A stretch of 64,000 bases of DNA. It comes from Amycolatopsis taiwanensis DSM 45107. Lineage in GTDB: Bacteria > Actinomycetota > Actinomycetes > Mycobacteriales > Pseudonocardiaceae. A model generated the notes under the pieces. It searched no databases. It was not told the DNA's origin and was given only the letters and a program-made list of their open reading frames with translations. The position numbers were made by a program, and so were the translations under genes. How positions within the stretch are numbered: position 1 is the first letter of the stretch; the number at the start of each line of letters is the position of its first letter. The stretch covers positions 448,390 to 512,389 of the forward strand of contig NZ_KI912598.1 of assembly GCF_000519205.1 (NCBI RefSeq), written 5' to 3'. This document shows positions 1 to 8,400 of the stretch, one piece after another.

Positions 1-112
1 GGAAGGCCACCGGCAGCACCGTGCGGGACAGCAGCGGCCCGGGCTCCCGGCGGAGCAGGAGGGTGTTGTGCCTGATCAGCGCGGTGGTCCGGCGGAGGCG
101 GTCAGCGGTCAC
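1..112 (-). CDS. ABC-2 type permease, N-terminal fragment (cut by window edge)
   Basis: Only the first 37 codons lie in the window; the rest runs off the left edge. The GTG start overlaps the last codons of the upstream ATPase gene, so the two are translationally coupled. The visible N-terminus is basic (Arg-rich) and leads into a hydrophobic stretch, as in permeases of drug exporters of the DrrB/ABC-2 type. The function is inferred mainly from the coupling to the ATPase. Confidence 0.6.
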   Translation of the reverse strand, partial: MTADRLRRTTALIRHNTLLLRREPGPLLSRTVLPVAF

Positions 113-959
113 GAGAACTCCCGAGTGAGTGGTACAGGTCGTCCAGATCCGCCTTGCGCACGTCCACCGACCTCGGCAGGTGTCCCGCGGCCAGGAGGGC
201 GGACAGGTCCGCGGGCGGGTCCTGGGTGTGGACCCGTACCTCCCCGCCGACGAGGCGGGCCCGCGGCCCGAGATCCGGCGGCGGGCCGTCGAAGACGAGC
301 CGTAGTTCGCCGGGCAGGTGCCGGGTCAGTTGCTGCCTGCTGCCGCGCGCGATGATTCTCCCAGCGCGCGCGACCGCGAGAGTGGCGTCGAGATCGGCCA
401 GTTCGGGCAAATAGTGCGTGGTGTAGACGACGGCGGCCCCGGTGTGCGCCCGTGCCCGGACCGCGGCGAGCAGCGCCGCGCGAGTTTCCGGGTCGGCGCC
501 TGCCGTGGGTTCGTCGAGCAGGAGCAGGGGTGGGTCGCCGATCAGCGCGCAGGCCGCCTGTGTCCGGCGTCGCTGGCCGCCGGAGAGCAGTCCCGTTCGG
601 CGGTCCACGGTCCCGCTGAGGTGGAGTTCGGCCACGAGTCGCTCGATGGCCCGGCCGAGGTCGCGACGGCGCAGCCCCGCGAGTTCGCCGAAAAGCCGCA
701 AGTTCTCCCGGACGGTCAAGCTCGGGTACAACGCCAGTTCCTGCGGGGCGAACCCGAGCGGGCCATCGGCCACCACCCGCCCGGAGTCCGCGCGTACGAG
801 GCCGGCGACCACTTCGACGAAGGTGGTTTTACCGGCGCCGTTGTGACCGATCAGTCCGGCGATCTCGCCCTGCTCGACAGTCAGGTCGAATCCATCGAGC
901 GCGGTTTGCCTGCCGTATCGCTTGCGAAGTCCTTCCACGCACAACACCCGAGCCCCCAA
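102..959 (-). CDS. ABC transporter ATP-binding protein, DrrA/drug-export type
   Basis: This is a 285-residue nucleotide-binding subunit that would power an ABC-2 exporter with the overlapping permease. Visible motifs are Walker A GHNGAGKT (residues 38-45), signature LSGGQ (about 125-129), Walker B LLLLDEP (about 145-151) and an H-loop histidine in TTHYLPEL. The annotated start is TTG; an in-frame GTG at codon 5 (position 947) is an alternative. It is divergent from a TetR gene with a shared operator-like palindrome, so TetR-controlled efflux of an unknown hydrophobic substrate is likely. Confidence 0.88.
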   Translation of the reverse strand: MGARVLCVEGLRKRYGRQTALDGFDLTVEQGEIAGLIGHNGAGKTTFVEVVAGLVRADSGRVVADGPLGFAPQELALYPSLTVRENLRLFGELAGLRRRDLGRAIERLVAELHLSGTVDRRTGLLSGGQRRRTQAACALIGDPPLLLLDEPTAGADPETRAALLAAVRARAHTGAAVVYTTHYLPELADLDATLAVARAGRIIARGSRQQLTRHLPGELRLVFDGPPPDLGPRARLVGGEVRVHTQDPPADLSALLAAGHLPRSVDVRKADLDDLYHSLGSSRDR

Positions 960-965
960 ATGATC

Positions 966-989
966 TACAGCGTATAGATCTACACTGTA
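966..989. promoter_or_regulatory. TetR operator-like palindrome between ABC exporter and tetR
   Basis: Arms TACAGCGTA (966-974) and TACACTGTA (981-989) are inverted repeats with a single mismatch, around a 6-bp centre TAGATC. TACACT at 981-986 can act as a -10 box for the ATG at 995, which would make the tetR mRNA leaderless. The palindrome therefore covers the core promoter and would allow autoregulation as well as control of the divergent exporter. Confidence 0.75.
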
Positions 990-994
990 TACTC

Positions 995-1627
995 ATGCGG
1001 GGCAGGCGGGAAGAGATCCTGGACGCGGCACTGGCGATCGCGGACGAACACGGCATCGACGCGGTATCCATGCGGGCGGTGGCCGAGCGGGTCGGCATCA
1101 CTCCGATGGCGCTGTACCCGCACGTCGGCGGTAAGACCGGGCTGCTCGACGGGATGCTCGGCCGGTTACTCGCCGAACTGACCGCCGCGAGTGGTGAGGC
1201 GGTCGGCTGGCGCCGGCTGCTCCGCGAGTTCGCCCATGCCACGCGGCAACTCGCCCACCGGCACCCGTGGGCCGCCGCGCTGCTGTTCTCGCGGCCCGCG
1301 GTCACGCCCGAAGCGGTCGGCGCGGTCGACCGGATCTACCTGGCGCTGCTGGAGGCGGGCGTGCCGGCTTCGGAGGTCCCCCGCCTCGAACGGATGTTGA
1401 GCACTCTGATCGTCGGATACGCGGCTTCCGAGTCGGGCGGCCGGTTTCAGCGGCTGAACCCGCGCGGACGGCGGGACCTGGCGGTGGGCGGGGCGCTGCC
1501 CGGGCACGAGGCGATCGCGCCATGGCTGGAGACGCCGGCGGACTGGGACGCGGAGTTCGAGGCCGACCTGGAAGATCTCGAGTGCCTCGTCGAAACCATC
1601 GTCGCCCGCGCCGGGTACGCTCGGTGA
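995..1627 (+). CDS. TetR family transcriptional regulator
   Basis: A 210-residue TetR repressor. The helix-turn-helix lies at about residues 24-45 (VSMRAVAERVGITPMALYPH). The C-terminal ligand domain resembles the TetR_C type that includes a conserved RHPW segment. It is divergent from the ABC exporter genes, and the 24-bp palindrome in between is the obvious operator. The start at 995 has no Shine-Dalgarno but lies 8 nt after a TACACT box, consistent with leaderless translation. The inducer cannot be told from sequence. Confidence 0.88.
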   Translation: MRGRREEILDAALAIADEHGIDAVSMRAVAERVGITPMALYPHVGGKTGLLDGMLGRLLAELTAASGEAVGWRRLLREFAHATRQLAHRHPWAAALLFSRPAVTPEAVGAVDRIYLALLEAGVPASEVPRLERMLSTLIVGYAASESGGRFQRLNPRGRRDLAVGGALPGHEAIAPWLETPADWDAEFEADLEDLECLVETIVARAGYAR

Positions 1628-1659
1628 ACCGACGGACTTCCAAGCCGTAAGGAGCATGA

Positions 1660-2040
1660 GTGGTAGCGACGTCCCAATCACGAGACATGGCGACCGTGGC
1701 CGCACACGCGGCGGCGGACAAGAAGGCCACCAACGTCGTGGTGCTGGACGTGTCGGACCAACTGGTCATCACCGACGTGTTCGTGATCGCGTCCGCACCC
1801 AACGAACGGCAGGTCGGCGCCATCGTGGACCACGTGGAGGAGAAACTGCGGCTGGCCGGGCACAAGCCGGTGCGGCGGGAAGGCGCGCGCGAAGGACGTT
1901 GGGTCCTGCTCGACTACGTCGATCTCGTGGTGCATGTCCAGCACGAAGAGGAGCGCTCGTTCTACGGGCTGGAGAGGCTGTGGAAGGACTGCCCGCGGAT
2001 CGAGGTTCCAGGGCTGTCCGGCGCCAAGGCGACGCCGTGA
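1660..2040 (+). CDS. rsfS: Ribosomal silencing factor RsfS (Iojap/DUF143)
   Basis: RsfS binds ribosomal protein uL14 and blocks joining of the 30S and 50S subunits, lowering translation in starvation. The 126 residues hold the RsfS signature, including VVLDVSDQLVITDVFVIAS, EGAREGRWVLLDY and VVHVQHEEERSFYGLERLW. Start GTG 1660 is preceded by AAGGAG at 1649-1654. In mycobacteria nadD lies directly upstream of rsfS; here the ABC/TetR module takes that place. The stop codon overlaps the next gene. Confidence 0.95.
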   Translation: MVATSQSRDMATVAAHAAADKKATNVVVLDVSDQLVITDVFVIASAPNERQVGAIVDHVEEKLRLAGHKPVRREGAREGRWVLLDYVDLVVHVQHEEERSFYGLERLWKDCPRIEVPGLSGAKATP

Positions 2041-2648
2041 CGTTACAGCGCCTCGTGCTGTGGCGGCACGGGGAAACGGACTACAACGCCGCCGGCCGGA
2101 TGCAGGGTCACCTCGACTCCGCGTTGACCGAGATCGGCTGGAACCAGGCACGGTTCGCGGTACCGGCGCTGGCCCGGTTCGAGCCCGACCTGGTGATCGC
2201 GTCCGACCTGCGCCGCGCCACGGACACCGCGACGGTGTTCACCGAGGCGATGGGCGTCCCGCTGCGGATCGACAAGCGGTTGCGCGAGACGCATCTGGGC
2301 GAGTGGCAGGGGTTGACCGGGGCGCAGGTCGACGCGGAATGGCCGGGGGAGCGCGACCGCTGGCGTGTCGACGCGACCTGGGCTCCCCCCGGCGGTGAGT
2401 CCCGGATCGACGTCTCCGAGCGAGCCACCGAGGTCGTCAGCGACCTCCGGACCGGTGCGGAGGAGTTGCGAACCGTGCTGCTGGCGGCGCATGGCGGCCT
2501 GATCACCGCGCTCACCGCACGGTTGCTGTCGCTGCCGATCGAGACCTGGCCACAACTGGGTGGGATAGGCAACTGTCACTGGGTGGAACTGGGCCTTCGT
2601 GACGGTACGTGGCGGTTGCACGCGTACAACGCCGGCATGCATGGCTAG
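2037..2648 (+). CDS. gpgP: Histidine phosphatase, probable glucosyl-3-phosphoglycerate phosphatase
   Basis: A 203-residue phosphoglycerate-mutase-like phosphatase. The catalytic RHGET motif is near the N-terminus (VLWRHGETDYN), and the second histidine lies in LLAAHGGL. Start GTG 2037 overlaps the rsfS stop, giving translational coupling. The order rsfS-histidine phosphatase-SGNH hydrolase is that of M. tuberculosis Rv2420c-Rv2418c, where the phosphatase (GpgP) dephosphorylates glucosyl-3-phosphoglycerate in methylglucose lipopolysaccharide synthesis. The exact substrate is inferred from synteny. Confidence 0.85.
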   Translation: MTLQRLVLWRHGETDYNAAGRMQGHLDSALTEIGWNQARFAVPALARFEPDLVIASDLRRATDTATVFTEAMGVPLRIDKRLRETHLGEWQGLTGAQVDAEWPGERDRWRVDATWAPPGGESRIDVSERATEVVSDLRTGAEELRTVLLAAHGGLITALTARLLSLPIETWPQLGGIGNCHWVELGLRDGTWRLHAYNAGMHG

Positions 2649-3390
2649 CGAGGGGGCGTCTGGGCGCCTGCTCGTCTTCGGCGATTCGCTGAGTTTCCAC
2701 GGTCCCAGCGGACCCTGCGCGGCCGACGAGGCACGTCTGTGGCCGAACGTCGCGGCGGCCGCGCTCGGCGGTACGGCGGATCTGGTGGCCGGCTTCGGCT
2801 GGACGGCGCGGGACCTGTGGTGGGCACTGACCGGAGATCCGCGCGTGTGGTCCGAACTGCGGCGGGTGGATGCCGTGGTGATCGCGGTGGGAAGCATGGA
2901 TCCGCTGCCCTCGCCCCTGCCCACATACCTGCGCACAGGCTTGCGATACCTGCGCCCGCCATGGCTGCGGCGAGCGGTTCGCCGGGCCTACCTCGCGGCT
3001 CAGCCACGGCTGGCGGTGGCGTTGCGCGGCCGGCCGGTCGCCCTGCCGAGGAAGCTGACCATCCATTACCTGGACAGGTCGGTGTATGCGCTGCGAGTGC
3101 TGCGGCCCGAGTTGCCGATCGTCGCGGTGCTGCCGAGCGTGCACCGTGCGCCGTCCTACGGCGGTGTCTACGCCGAACGCGACGCGACCGCCGCGGCCAT
3201 CGCCGCGTGGGGGGATCGGGTCGGCGTCCCGCTGCTCGACCTGGCCGCGGTGGTCGGTGAGCACGTGCTGGGCGGGCGCGGCAATCCCGACGGAATGCAC
3301 TGGGGATGGGAAGGACACGCCGACGTGGGCAAGGCGATGGCCGCGCTGGTCGGGCCGTTGCTGGCCGCTTCAGGCGCCGACGGCCGGTAA
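2641..3390 (+). CDS. octT: SGNH-fold hydrolase/acyltransferase, OctT-like
   Basis: A 249-residue SGNH protein. Block I is FGDSLSFHGPSGP (nucleophile Ser in GDS) and the catalytic Asp-His pair sits in PDGMHWGWEGH near the C-terminus. ATG 2641 overlaps the gpgP stop by 8 bp. Its mycobacterial counterpart (Rv2418c, OctT) transfers octanoate to diglucosylglycerate, an early step of methylglucose lipopolysaccharide formation. Synteny supports the same role; the acyl donor and acceptor are not visible in sequence. Confidence 0.75.
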   Translation: MASEGASGRLLVFGDSLSFHGPSGPCAADEARLWPNVAAAALGGTADLVAGFGWTARDLWWALTGDPRVWSELRRVDAVVIAVGSMDPLPSPLPTYLRTGLRYLRPPWLRRAVRRAYLAAQPRLAVALRGRPVALPRKLTIHYLDRSVYALRVLRPELPIVAVLPSVHRAPSYGGVYAERDATAAAIAAWGDRVGVPLLDLAAVVGEHVLGGRGNPDGMHWGWEGHADVGKAMAALVGPLLAASGADGR

Positions 3391-3468
3391 CGACCATCGG
3401 GGCGCGGCACACCGGCGGGGGCCTCCACGGGCGGCATCCGGGGCGGGCGTGGCCGTAGGCTGGCGGGC

Positions 3469-4326
3469 GTGCCGGTCGCCGTCATCACGGACTCCACTGC
3501 CCACCTGCCCGAGGGCTTCGCCGAGCGGTTCGCCATCGGTGTGGTGCCGTTGCACGTGCTGATCGACGGCGTGGCCGCGTTGGACGGGATCGATGTCGGG
3601 CCGGCCGCGCTGGCCAAGGCGCTGGCCGAGCGCCGGTTCGTGACCACGTCCCGCCCGGCGCCCGGGGAGTTCGTGGCCGCCTATCGCGGCGCCCTGGCCG
3701 ACGGCGCCGACTCGATCGTCTCGATCCACCTCTCCAGCGAGATCTCGGGAACCTGGGAGTCGGCGTTGCTCGCCGCCCAGGACGTCGGTCCTGAGCGCGT
3801 GCGCGTCGTCGATTCCCGAAGCACGGCGATGGGGCTGGGCTTCGCCGCCCTGCGCGCCGCTCGCGCCGCCGCCAACGGCGCCTCGGCCGAGGAGGTCGAG
3901 AGCGCCGCGGTATCGGCGGCGGGGCAGTCGGAGACCCTGTTCGTGGTGGAGACGCTGGAATACCTGCGCCGGGGCGGGCGGATGGGGGCGGCCGCGGCCT
4001 TGCTGGGCACCGCGTTGGCCGTGAAACCGTTGCTGGGCATCGACCACGGGAGGATCAAGCCGGTCGAGAAGGTTCGCACCATGCACCGGGCGATCGCCCG
4101 CATGGTCGAGCTGACCGCCAAGGCCGCGGGGGAAGGGCCGGTCGAGGTGGCGGTGCATCACCTGGCCTCACCGGAGCGGGCGGTGGAACTGGCCAACCGG
4201 CTGGAGGAGCGGCTCGCCGTGCGGGGCGGCTGCCTGGTGTCCGAACTCGGCGCGGTCATCGGCGCGCACACGGGTCCCGGAGTGATCGGCGTCGTCGTTC
4301 AGCGCGAGCCGGGCATCCTCCCATAA
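3469..4326 (+). CDS. DegV family fatty-acid-binding protein
   Basis: A 285-residue DegV protein. The family binds one fatty acid and, in Firmicutes, hands it to fatty acid kinase FakA. Visible family motifs are the N-terminal VITDSTAHLP, the TSRPAPGEF segment, the SIHLSSEISGTW segment and ETLEYLRRGGRMG. GTG 3469 follows TAGGCT at 3456-3461 by 7 nt, typical of an actinobacterial leaderless promoter. It sits at the same place in the housekeeping block as in mycobacteria (Rv2417c). No fakA is seen nearby. Confidence 0.9.
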   Translation: MPVAVITDSTAHLPEGFAERFAIGVVPLHVLIDGVAALDGIDVGPAALAKALAERRFVTTSRPAPGEFVAAYRGALADGADSIVSIHLSSEISGTWESALLAAQDVGPERVRVVDSRSTAMGLGFAALRAARAAANGASAEEVESAAVSAAGQSETLFVVETLEYLRRGGRMGAAAALLGTALAVKPLLGIDHGRIKPVEKVRTMHRAIARMVELTAKAAGEGPVEVAVHHLASPERAVELANRLEERLAVRGGCLVSELGAVIGAHTGPGVIGVVVQREPGILP

Positions 4327-4368
4327 CCCACCGACAACGAGTGGACGATTCCGCCACGCAACGCGGAC

Positions 4369-4395
4369 TTGTCCACACACCCCGGCTTGTCCACA
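4369..4395 (+). promoter_or_regulatory. Two tandem TTGTCCACA DnaA boxes upstream of comEA
   Basis: TTGTCCACA occurs at 4369-4377 and again at 4387-4395, in the same orientation and 18 bp apart start to start. TTGTCCACA is the preferred DnaA box of high-GC actinomycete origins. The pair lies 55-80 bp before the likely comEA start, in the promoter region, so DnaA control of the competence genes is a plausible inference. Confidence 0.55.
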
Positions 4396-4449
4396 GCCCC
4401 GGTGATCTCTGCTTTTCCAGCCACGGACCGTCCTCCTACCGTCGAATGC

Positions 4450-5217
4450 GTGTTCGAGCAAACCTTCCCCGAATCCCCGAGCTCAACGGCGCGCAACCGA
4501 CTGAGCGAACTCGTCGACCAGGCGCGGTCCAGCACGACCAACGGTCCACCGCCGCTTCAGGCGGCGGGCCGGCTCGTCGAGCGCTGGGTTCCGTCCGCGC
4601 TAACCCGTAGTCCCCACCGCCGCAGGCTGCTGGCGGTCTGCGGCGCGGTGGTCGTGGTGATCGTGCTCGTCGGCGGGTCGATCCTGCTGCTCGGCGGCGG
4701 TCCTCCGGCCGAGCGCCCGCCCTTGTTGCCCGCCGCGCCTGACCGGCCCATGCCCGTCACGACCACCGCGCGCAAGGCCGCGGACAGTTCGCTGGTCGTG
4801 AGCGTGGTCGGCAGAGTGGCTTCACCCGGCTTGGTAACGCTGCCGAGTGGAGCGCGCGTGGACGACGCGTTACGCGCAGCAGGTGGCGTCCTCGATGGTG
4901 CCGACATCACCGCCCTCAACCTGGCTCGGAAGTTGTCCGATGGTGAGCAGCTCTACGTCGGCGTTCCCGTACCTCCGCAGGCGTTGCCGGAACCGGCCGC
5001 GGGCGGCAGTGCGCCGCCGCCGGGCAAGCTCGACCTCAACAGCGCGACTCTCGAACAACTCGACACCCTTCCCGGCGTCGGTGAGGTGACCGCGAAACGG
5101 ATCATCGAATGGCGTACCCAACACGGCGGGTTCACCAGCGTGGAGCAGTTGAAGGACGTCGGCGGGATCGGGCAGGCCAAATTGTCCCGGCTGCGTGACC
5201 AGGTGACTGTCTCGTGA
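4450..5217 (+). CDS. comEA: ComEA family helix-hairpin-helix DNA-binding protein
   Basis: A 255-residue membrane-anchored DNA receptor of the natural-transformation type. Order of parts: short cytoplasmic segment, one transmembrane helix at about residues 60-83 (AVVVVIVLVG), a SLBB-type domain (SVVGRVASPGLV), then a ComEA helix-hairpin-helix pair (LDLNSATLEQLDTLPGVG, GGIGQAKLSRL). Start GTG 4450 is preferred; an in-frame TTG at 4369 lies inside a DnaA box. The stop overlaps comEC. DNA uptake function in this organism is unproven. Confidence 0.88.
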   Translation: MFEQTFPESPSSTARNRLSELVDQARSSTTNGPPPLQAAGRLVERWVPSALTRSPHRRRLLAVCGAVVVVIVLVGGSILLLGGGPPAERPPLLPAAPDRPMPVTTTARKAADSSLVVSVVGRVASPGLVTLPSGARVDDALRAAGGVLDGADITALNLARKLSDGEQLYVGVPVPPQALPEPAAGGSAPPPGKLDLNSATLEQLDTLPGVGEVTAKRIIEWRTQHGGFTSVEQLKDVGGIGQAKLSRLRDQVTVS

Positions 5218-7628
5218 CGACGCGGGAGATCACCGCGGCACGGCAGGATTTCCGCCTTGTACCGGCCGCCTTGTCACTCTGGTTGGGTGCGCTGGCCGGT
5301 CTGCTCTTCGGCTGGTGGGCCGCGCTGGCCGGCGGCATCGTGACGATGCTGGCCGCCTCGTTCCTGCTGTGGCGGCGACCGGCTGGGTCGAGCGCCGGCG
5401 GTTCCGGCTGGGTGGCCCGGTTTCGCGGCAACCGGTGGCGTTCCGGCCTGTTCGGCGCCTTGCTGGCCGGTCTGGTGCTCGCCGGTCCGCTGACCATACG
5501 GATGTTTCGCGCCGAGCACGACCCACTCCGCGAACTGGCCGCCCGCGGGACGAGCGTGACCCTGCGCGTCGTGGTGGCCGGGCGTCCGAAACCGGTGCAT
5601 TCGGCCGGATACGCCGATCAGCCCTCCAGCGCCCGGTTGGTGGTGGTGACGGCCGACGTGCTGCAGGCCGAGGCGGCCGGAGGCGGTGGCCGGGTGACCG
5701 TCGGTTCCGGCGGCCGGGTCGTGCTCATCGCACCGTTCCAGCAGTGGTCGGATCTGCTCCCCGGCCAGGAGGTCACCAGCGAGGGAAAGCTGGCGCCGCC
5801 ACGCGGCGCCGACCTGACGGTCGCCGCGGTGTACGTGCGGGGGCCGCCGGTGAACCCGGGCTCCGCGCCTTGGTGGCAACGTGCGGCCGAATCGCTCCGG
5901 GGTGGGCTTCGGCAGGCCAGTTCGGGCCTGTCCGCGGATGCGGCCGGACTGCTCCCGGGACTGGTCGCAGGAGATATCAGCGGCCTTTCGCCACAGGTCC
6001 AGCGGGAGTTCACCGCTGCGGGCATGTCGCACCTGATGGCGGTCAGCGGGAGCCAGTTCGCCATCGTGGCCGGTGTTGTTCTCCTGCTGCTGCGGATCCT
6101 TCGGTTGGGGCCGAGGTTGTCGGCGCTTCTCACGGGATTGGCACTCACCGGCTTCGTGGTTTTCGTCGGTGCCGAGCCCAGCGTGTTGCGGGCCGCTGTG
6201 ATGGGCGGGGTCGGCCTGCTCGCGATGGCGCTGGGCCGGCGGCGTTCGGCACTGCCCGCCTTGGCCATAGCGGTGTGCGTGCTGGTGGTCTTCGACCCGG
6301 CTACCGCAGTCAGTTTCGGCTTCACGCTCTCGGTACTGGCCACTGGCGGGCTGGTGTTGCTCGCCCCGCGGTGGGCGGGTGCCCTGATCCGGCGCGGAGT
6401 GCCGGCCGGTTTCGCGGATGGACTGGCGATTCCGGTGGCGGCGTTCGTCGTGACCGCACCGGTGATCGCGGGTATGGCCGGAGCGATCAGCGTTGTGTCC
6501 ATCGTGGCCAACATCCTGGCCGCCCCGGTGGTAGCGCCGGCGACCGTGTTGGGCGTGGTGGCCGCGATGCTGAGCACCTTCTGGCCGGCGGCCGCCGGGT
6601 GGTCGGCGTGGCTGGCCGGGCCCGAAGCCGACTGGCTGGTTCTCCTCGCGCGCCATGCCTCTCGGGCGCCCGGCGCGGTGCTGTCGTGGCCCAGCGGCTG
6701 GTGGGGCGGGTTCCTGGCACTGGTAGCAGTGGGCGTGTTGGTGCTCGCGCTGCACCACCGTCGCCTCCGCGTCGGCCTCGCAGTCGTGCTGGTCTGCGTG
6801 TTGCTCGCCGTGGTGCCGGTACAGGTGATCGCACCTGCTTGGCCTCCCGCGCACTGGTCGTTCGTGGCATGCGATGTCGGACAGGGAGACGCAGCGGTGC
6901 TGGCCACCGCCGACCCCGGGCGGGCGGTGGTGGTGGACACCGGACCCGAGCCTGGCCCCGCCGACGAGTGTCTGACCAGGCTCGGCGTCGACCGGGTGCC
7001 TTTGCTGGTGCTGAGCCACCTGCACGCCGACCACATCGGCGGTCTGGACTCGGTGCTGGCCGGCCGCTCGGTGGGCGCGGTCGCGGTCGGCCCCGGGCGG
7101 ATGCCGGGCTGGGCCTGGCGCCAGGTCGCCGAGGTGACCACGCGCCGGGGAGTGCCGTTGCTGGAGCTGGCACCCGGACAGCGGCTCGACTGGCCAGGGC
7201 TGAGCGTGCAGGTGCTCGGCCCGCGCGAGGTCAGCACGCGGCAGCTGGACGACACCGACGGAACAGTGATCAACAACGCCTCTGTTGTGCTCAAGGCGGT
7301 CACGGCGGCCGGGCGGGTTTTGCTCCCCGGCGATGTCGAGTTCGATGCTCAAGGCGAGTTGTTGGCGGCCGACACGGATCTACATGCGGAGGTGCTCAAG
7401 GTGCCCCACCACGGCTCGCGTTACTCCCTGCCGGGATTCTTCGCCGCGGTGGCACCCCGGATCGCGGTCATCAGTGTGGGCGCGGGAAATCGCTACGGCC
7501 ACCCAAGCAAGTCCACAGTAGACACGCTGACGGCGGACGGGGCGCTCGTGGCCCGGACCGACTCGGGCGGTGACACCGCCGTCGTCGCCGACGCGCAAGG
7601 ACCGGAGGTGGTGCGAAGGGGTGGGTGA
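5214..7628 (+). CDS. comEC: ComEC/Rec2 family DNA-uptake channel protein
   Basis: An 804-residue membrane protein expected to form the channel that passes single-stranded DNA across the membrane. It has an N-terminal pair of membrane helices, an OB-like DUF4131 region, the competence domain with many helices (core GLVAGD...AAGMSHLMAVSGSQFAI), and a C-terminal metallo-beta-lactamase domain with the metal motif HLHADHIGG and a later PHHGS. GTG 5214 overlaps the comEA stop, so the two are coupled. The length is full for the family. Confidence 0.93.
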   Translation: MTTREITAARQDFRLVPAALSLWLGALAGLLFGWWAALAGGIVTMLAASFLLWRRPAGSSAGGSGWVARFRGNRWRSGLFGALLAGLVLAGPLTIRMFRAEHDPLRELAARGTSVTLRVVVAGRPKPVHSAGYADQPSSARLVVVTADVLQAEAAGGGGRVTVGSGGRVVLIAPFQQWSDLLPGQEVTSEGKLAPPRGADLTVAAVYVRGPPVNPGSAPWWQRAAESLRGGLRQASSGLSADAAGLLPGLVAGDISGLSPQVQREFTAAGMSHLMAVSGSQFAIVAGVVLLLLRILRLGPRLSALLTGLALTGFVVFVGAEPSVLRAAVMGGVGLLAMALGRRRSALPALAIAVCVLVVFDPATAVSFGFTLSVLATGGLVLLAPRWAGALIRRGVPAGFADGLAIPVAAFVVTAPVIAGMAGAISVVSIVANILAAPVVAPATVLGVVAAMLSTFWPAAAGWSAWLAGPEADWLVLLARHASRAPGAVLSWPSGWWGGFLALVAVGVLVLALHHRRLRVGLAVVLVCVLLAVVPVQVIAPAWPPAHWSFVACDVGQGDAAVLATADPGRAVVVDTGPEPGPADECLTRLGVDRVPLLVLSHLHADHIGGLDSVLAGRSVGAVAVGPGRMPGWAWRQVAEVTTRRGVPLLELAPGQRLDWPGLSVQVLGPREVSTRQLDDTDGTVINNASVVLKAVTAAGRVLLPGDVEFDAQGELLAADTDLHAEVLKVPHHGSRYSLPGFFAAVAPRIAVISVGAGNRYGHPSKSTVDTLTADGALVARTDSGGDTAVVADAQGPEVVRRGG

Positions 7629-7640
7629 CTTCGATCGGCC

Positions 7641-8012
7641 TTACTGGAAGACGATCGCCCGCGTGGTGGTGTAAGCGAGCAGAGCAGCGCCAAGGCCGGC
7701 GATGATGCTGACAAGAGTGTTCATGGCGGCGTAGAAGTATGCCTTTTGCTCTGCCAGCCGAAGGGTTTCGTAACTGAAGGTGCTGTAGGTGGTCAGCGCT
7801 CCGCAGAACCCGGTCCCGGCCAGGGCCAGGGCGGGCGTGGGAACCGCGGTCCCGGCACCGGTGAGGGCGCCGAGGATCAGGCAGCCGACCAGGTTGACGC
7901 TGAACGTTCCCCACGGGAACAGGCTGTCGTGACGGGACTGGACGGCACGGTCGGTGAGGTAACGCAGGGGAGCGCCGACAGCGGCGCCGACGAAGATCAG
8001 GACGAGGGTCAT
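7641..8012 (-). CDS. crcB: Fluoride channel subunit CrcB/FluC (second copy)
   Basis: A 123-residue, four-helix Fluc protein. Family features include GAPLRYLTDR, FPWGTFSVNLVGC and the GFCGALTTYSTFSYE block that lines the fluoride pore. ATG 8012 is chosen because residues before it are not membrane-like and overlap the neighbouring gene's region. Paired crcB genes usually give heterodimeric channels, and another crcB lies just upstream. The gene converges with comEC, with 12 bp between the stops. Confidence 0.92.
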   Translation of the reverse strand: MTLVLIFVGAAVGAPLRYLTDRAVQSRHDSLFPWGTFSVNLVGCLILGALTGAGTAVPTPALALAGTGFCGALTTYSTFSYETLRLAEQKAYFYAAMNTLVSIIAGLGAALLAYTTTRAIVFQ

Positions 8013-8058
8013 GCTTGTTCCTGGTTGCTCTGAGTACCGCGGGTCGACACAGACGCTG

Positions 8059-8400
8059 TCATTCGGTGGGCTTCCGTGGGTAGCGCACGACCTCGACCTC
8101 GTCGAGGAGGACCATGCCCTCGGTGACCAGGTCATCGAGTTGGGCCAGGAAACCACGGACGCGGTCCACGCCGTCCACGATGATCACGATCAGGGGCAGG
8201 TCTTCGGTGAGGCTGAGCAGGCGGGTGGTGTGGATCATGGCGGAGCGGCCGTAACCCTCGCTGCCGTGCAGCACCGTGGCCCCGGCCAGGCCGGCTTCGC
8301 GAGCTCGCCGCACGATTTCGTGGTGGAGCGGCTTGTGGTGCCAGCGGTCGTCCGCGCCGACGAAGATCGTCAGCCGGAGCGCCTGCTCGGTCTGGATCAG
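8059..8400 (-). CDS. DUF190 protein with CTG start, fluoride-cluster copy A
   Basis: A 113-residue DUF190 protein. The conserved N-terminus ([20 protein letters not shown]) lies upstream of the first GTG (8313), and the frame upstream is closed by the TGA of the preceding crcB (8401-8403). The only start that keeps the domain whole and has a Shine-Dalgarno is CTG at 8400, which directly follows that TGA. AGGAGGTGG ends 5 nt before it. DUF190 genes often accompany crcB; a regulatory or accessory role in fluoride export is inferred, and the biochemistry is unknown. Confidence 0.85.
   Translation of the reverse strand: MIQTEQALRLTIFVGADDRWHHKPLHHEIVRRAREAGLAGATVLHGSEGYGRSAMIHTTRLLSLTEDLPLIVIIVDGVDRVRGFLAQLDDLVTEGMVLLDEVEVVRYPRKPTE

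Noticed and set aside
5274-7352. Long open frame antisense to comEC (over 690 codons)
   Set aside because: It mirrors comEC in high-GC DNA, has low-complexity Arg/Pro/His-rich translation and no domain; comEC on the other strand is complete.
8059-8313. GTG 8313 as start of the DUF190 gene
   Set aside because: It would remove the conserved N-terminal 29 residues that the paralogue at 9098-9469 keeps, and no Shine-Dalgarno precedes it.
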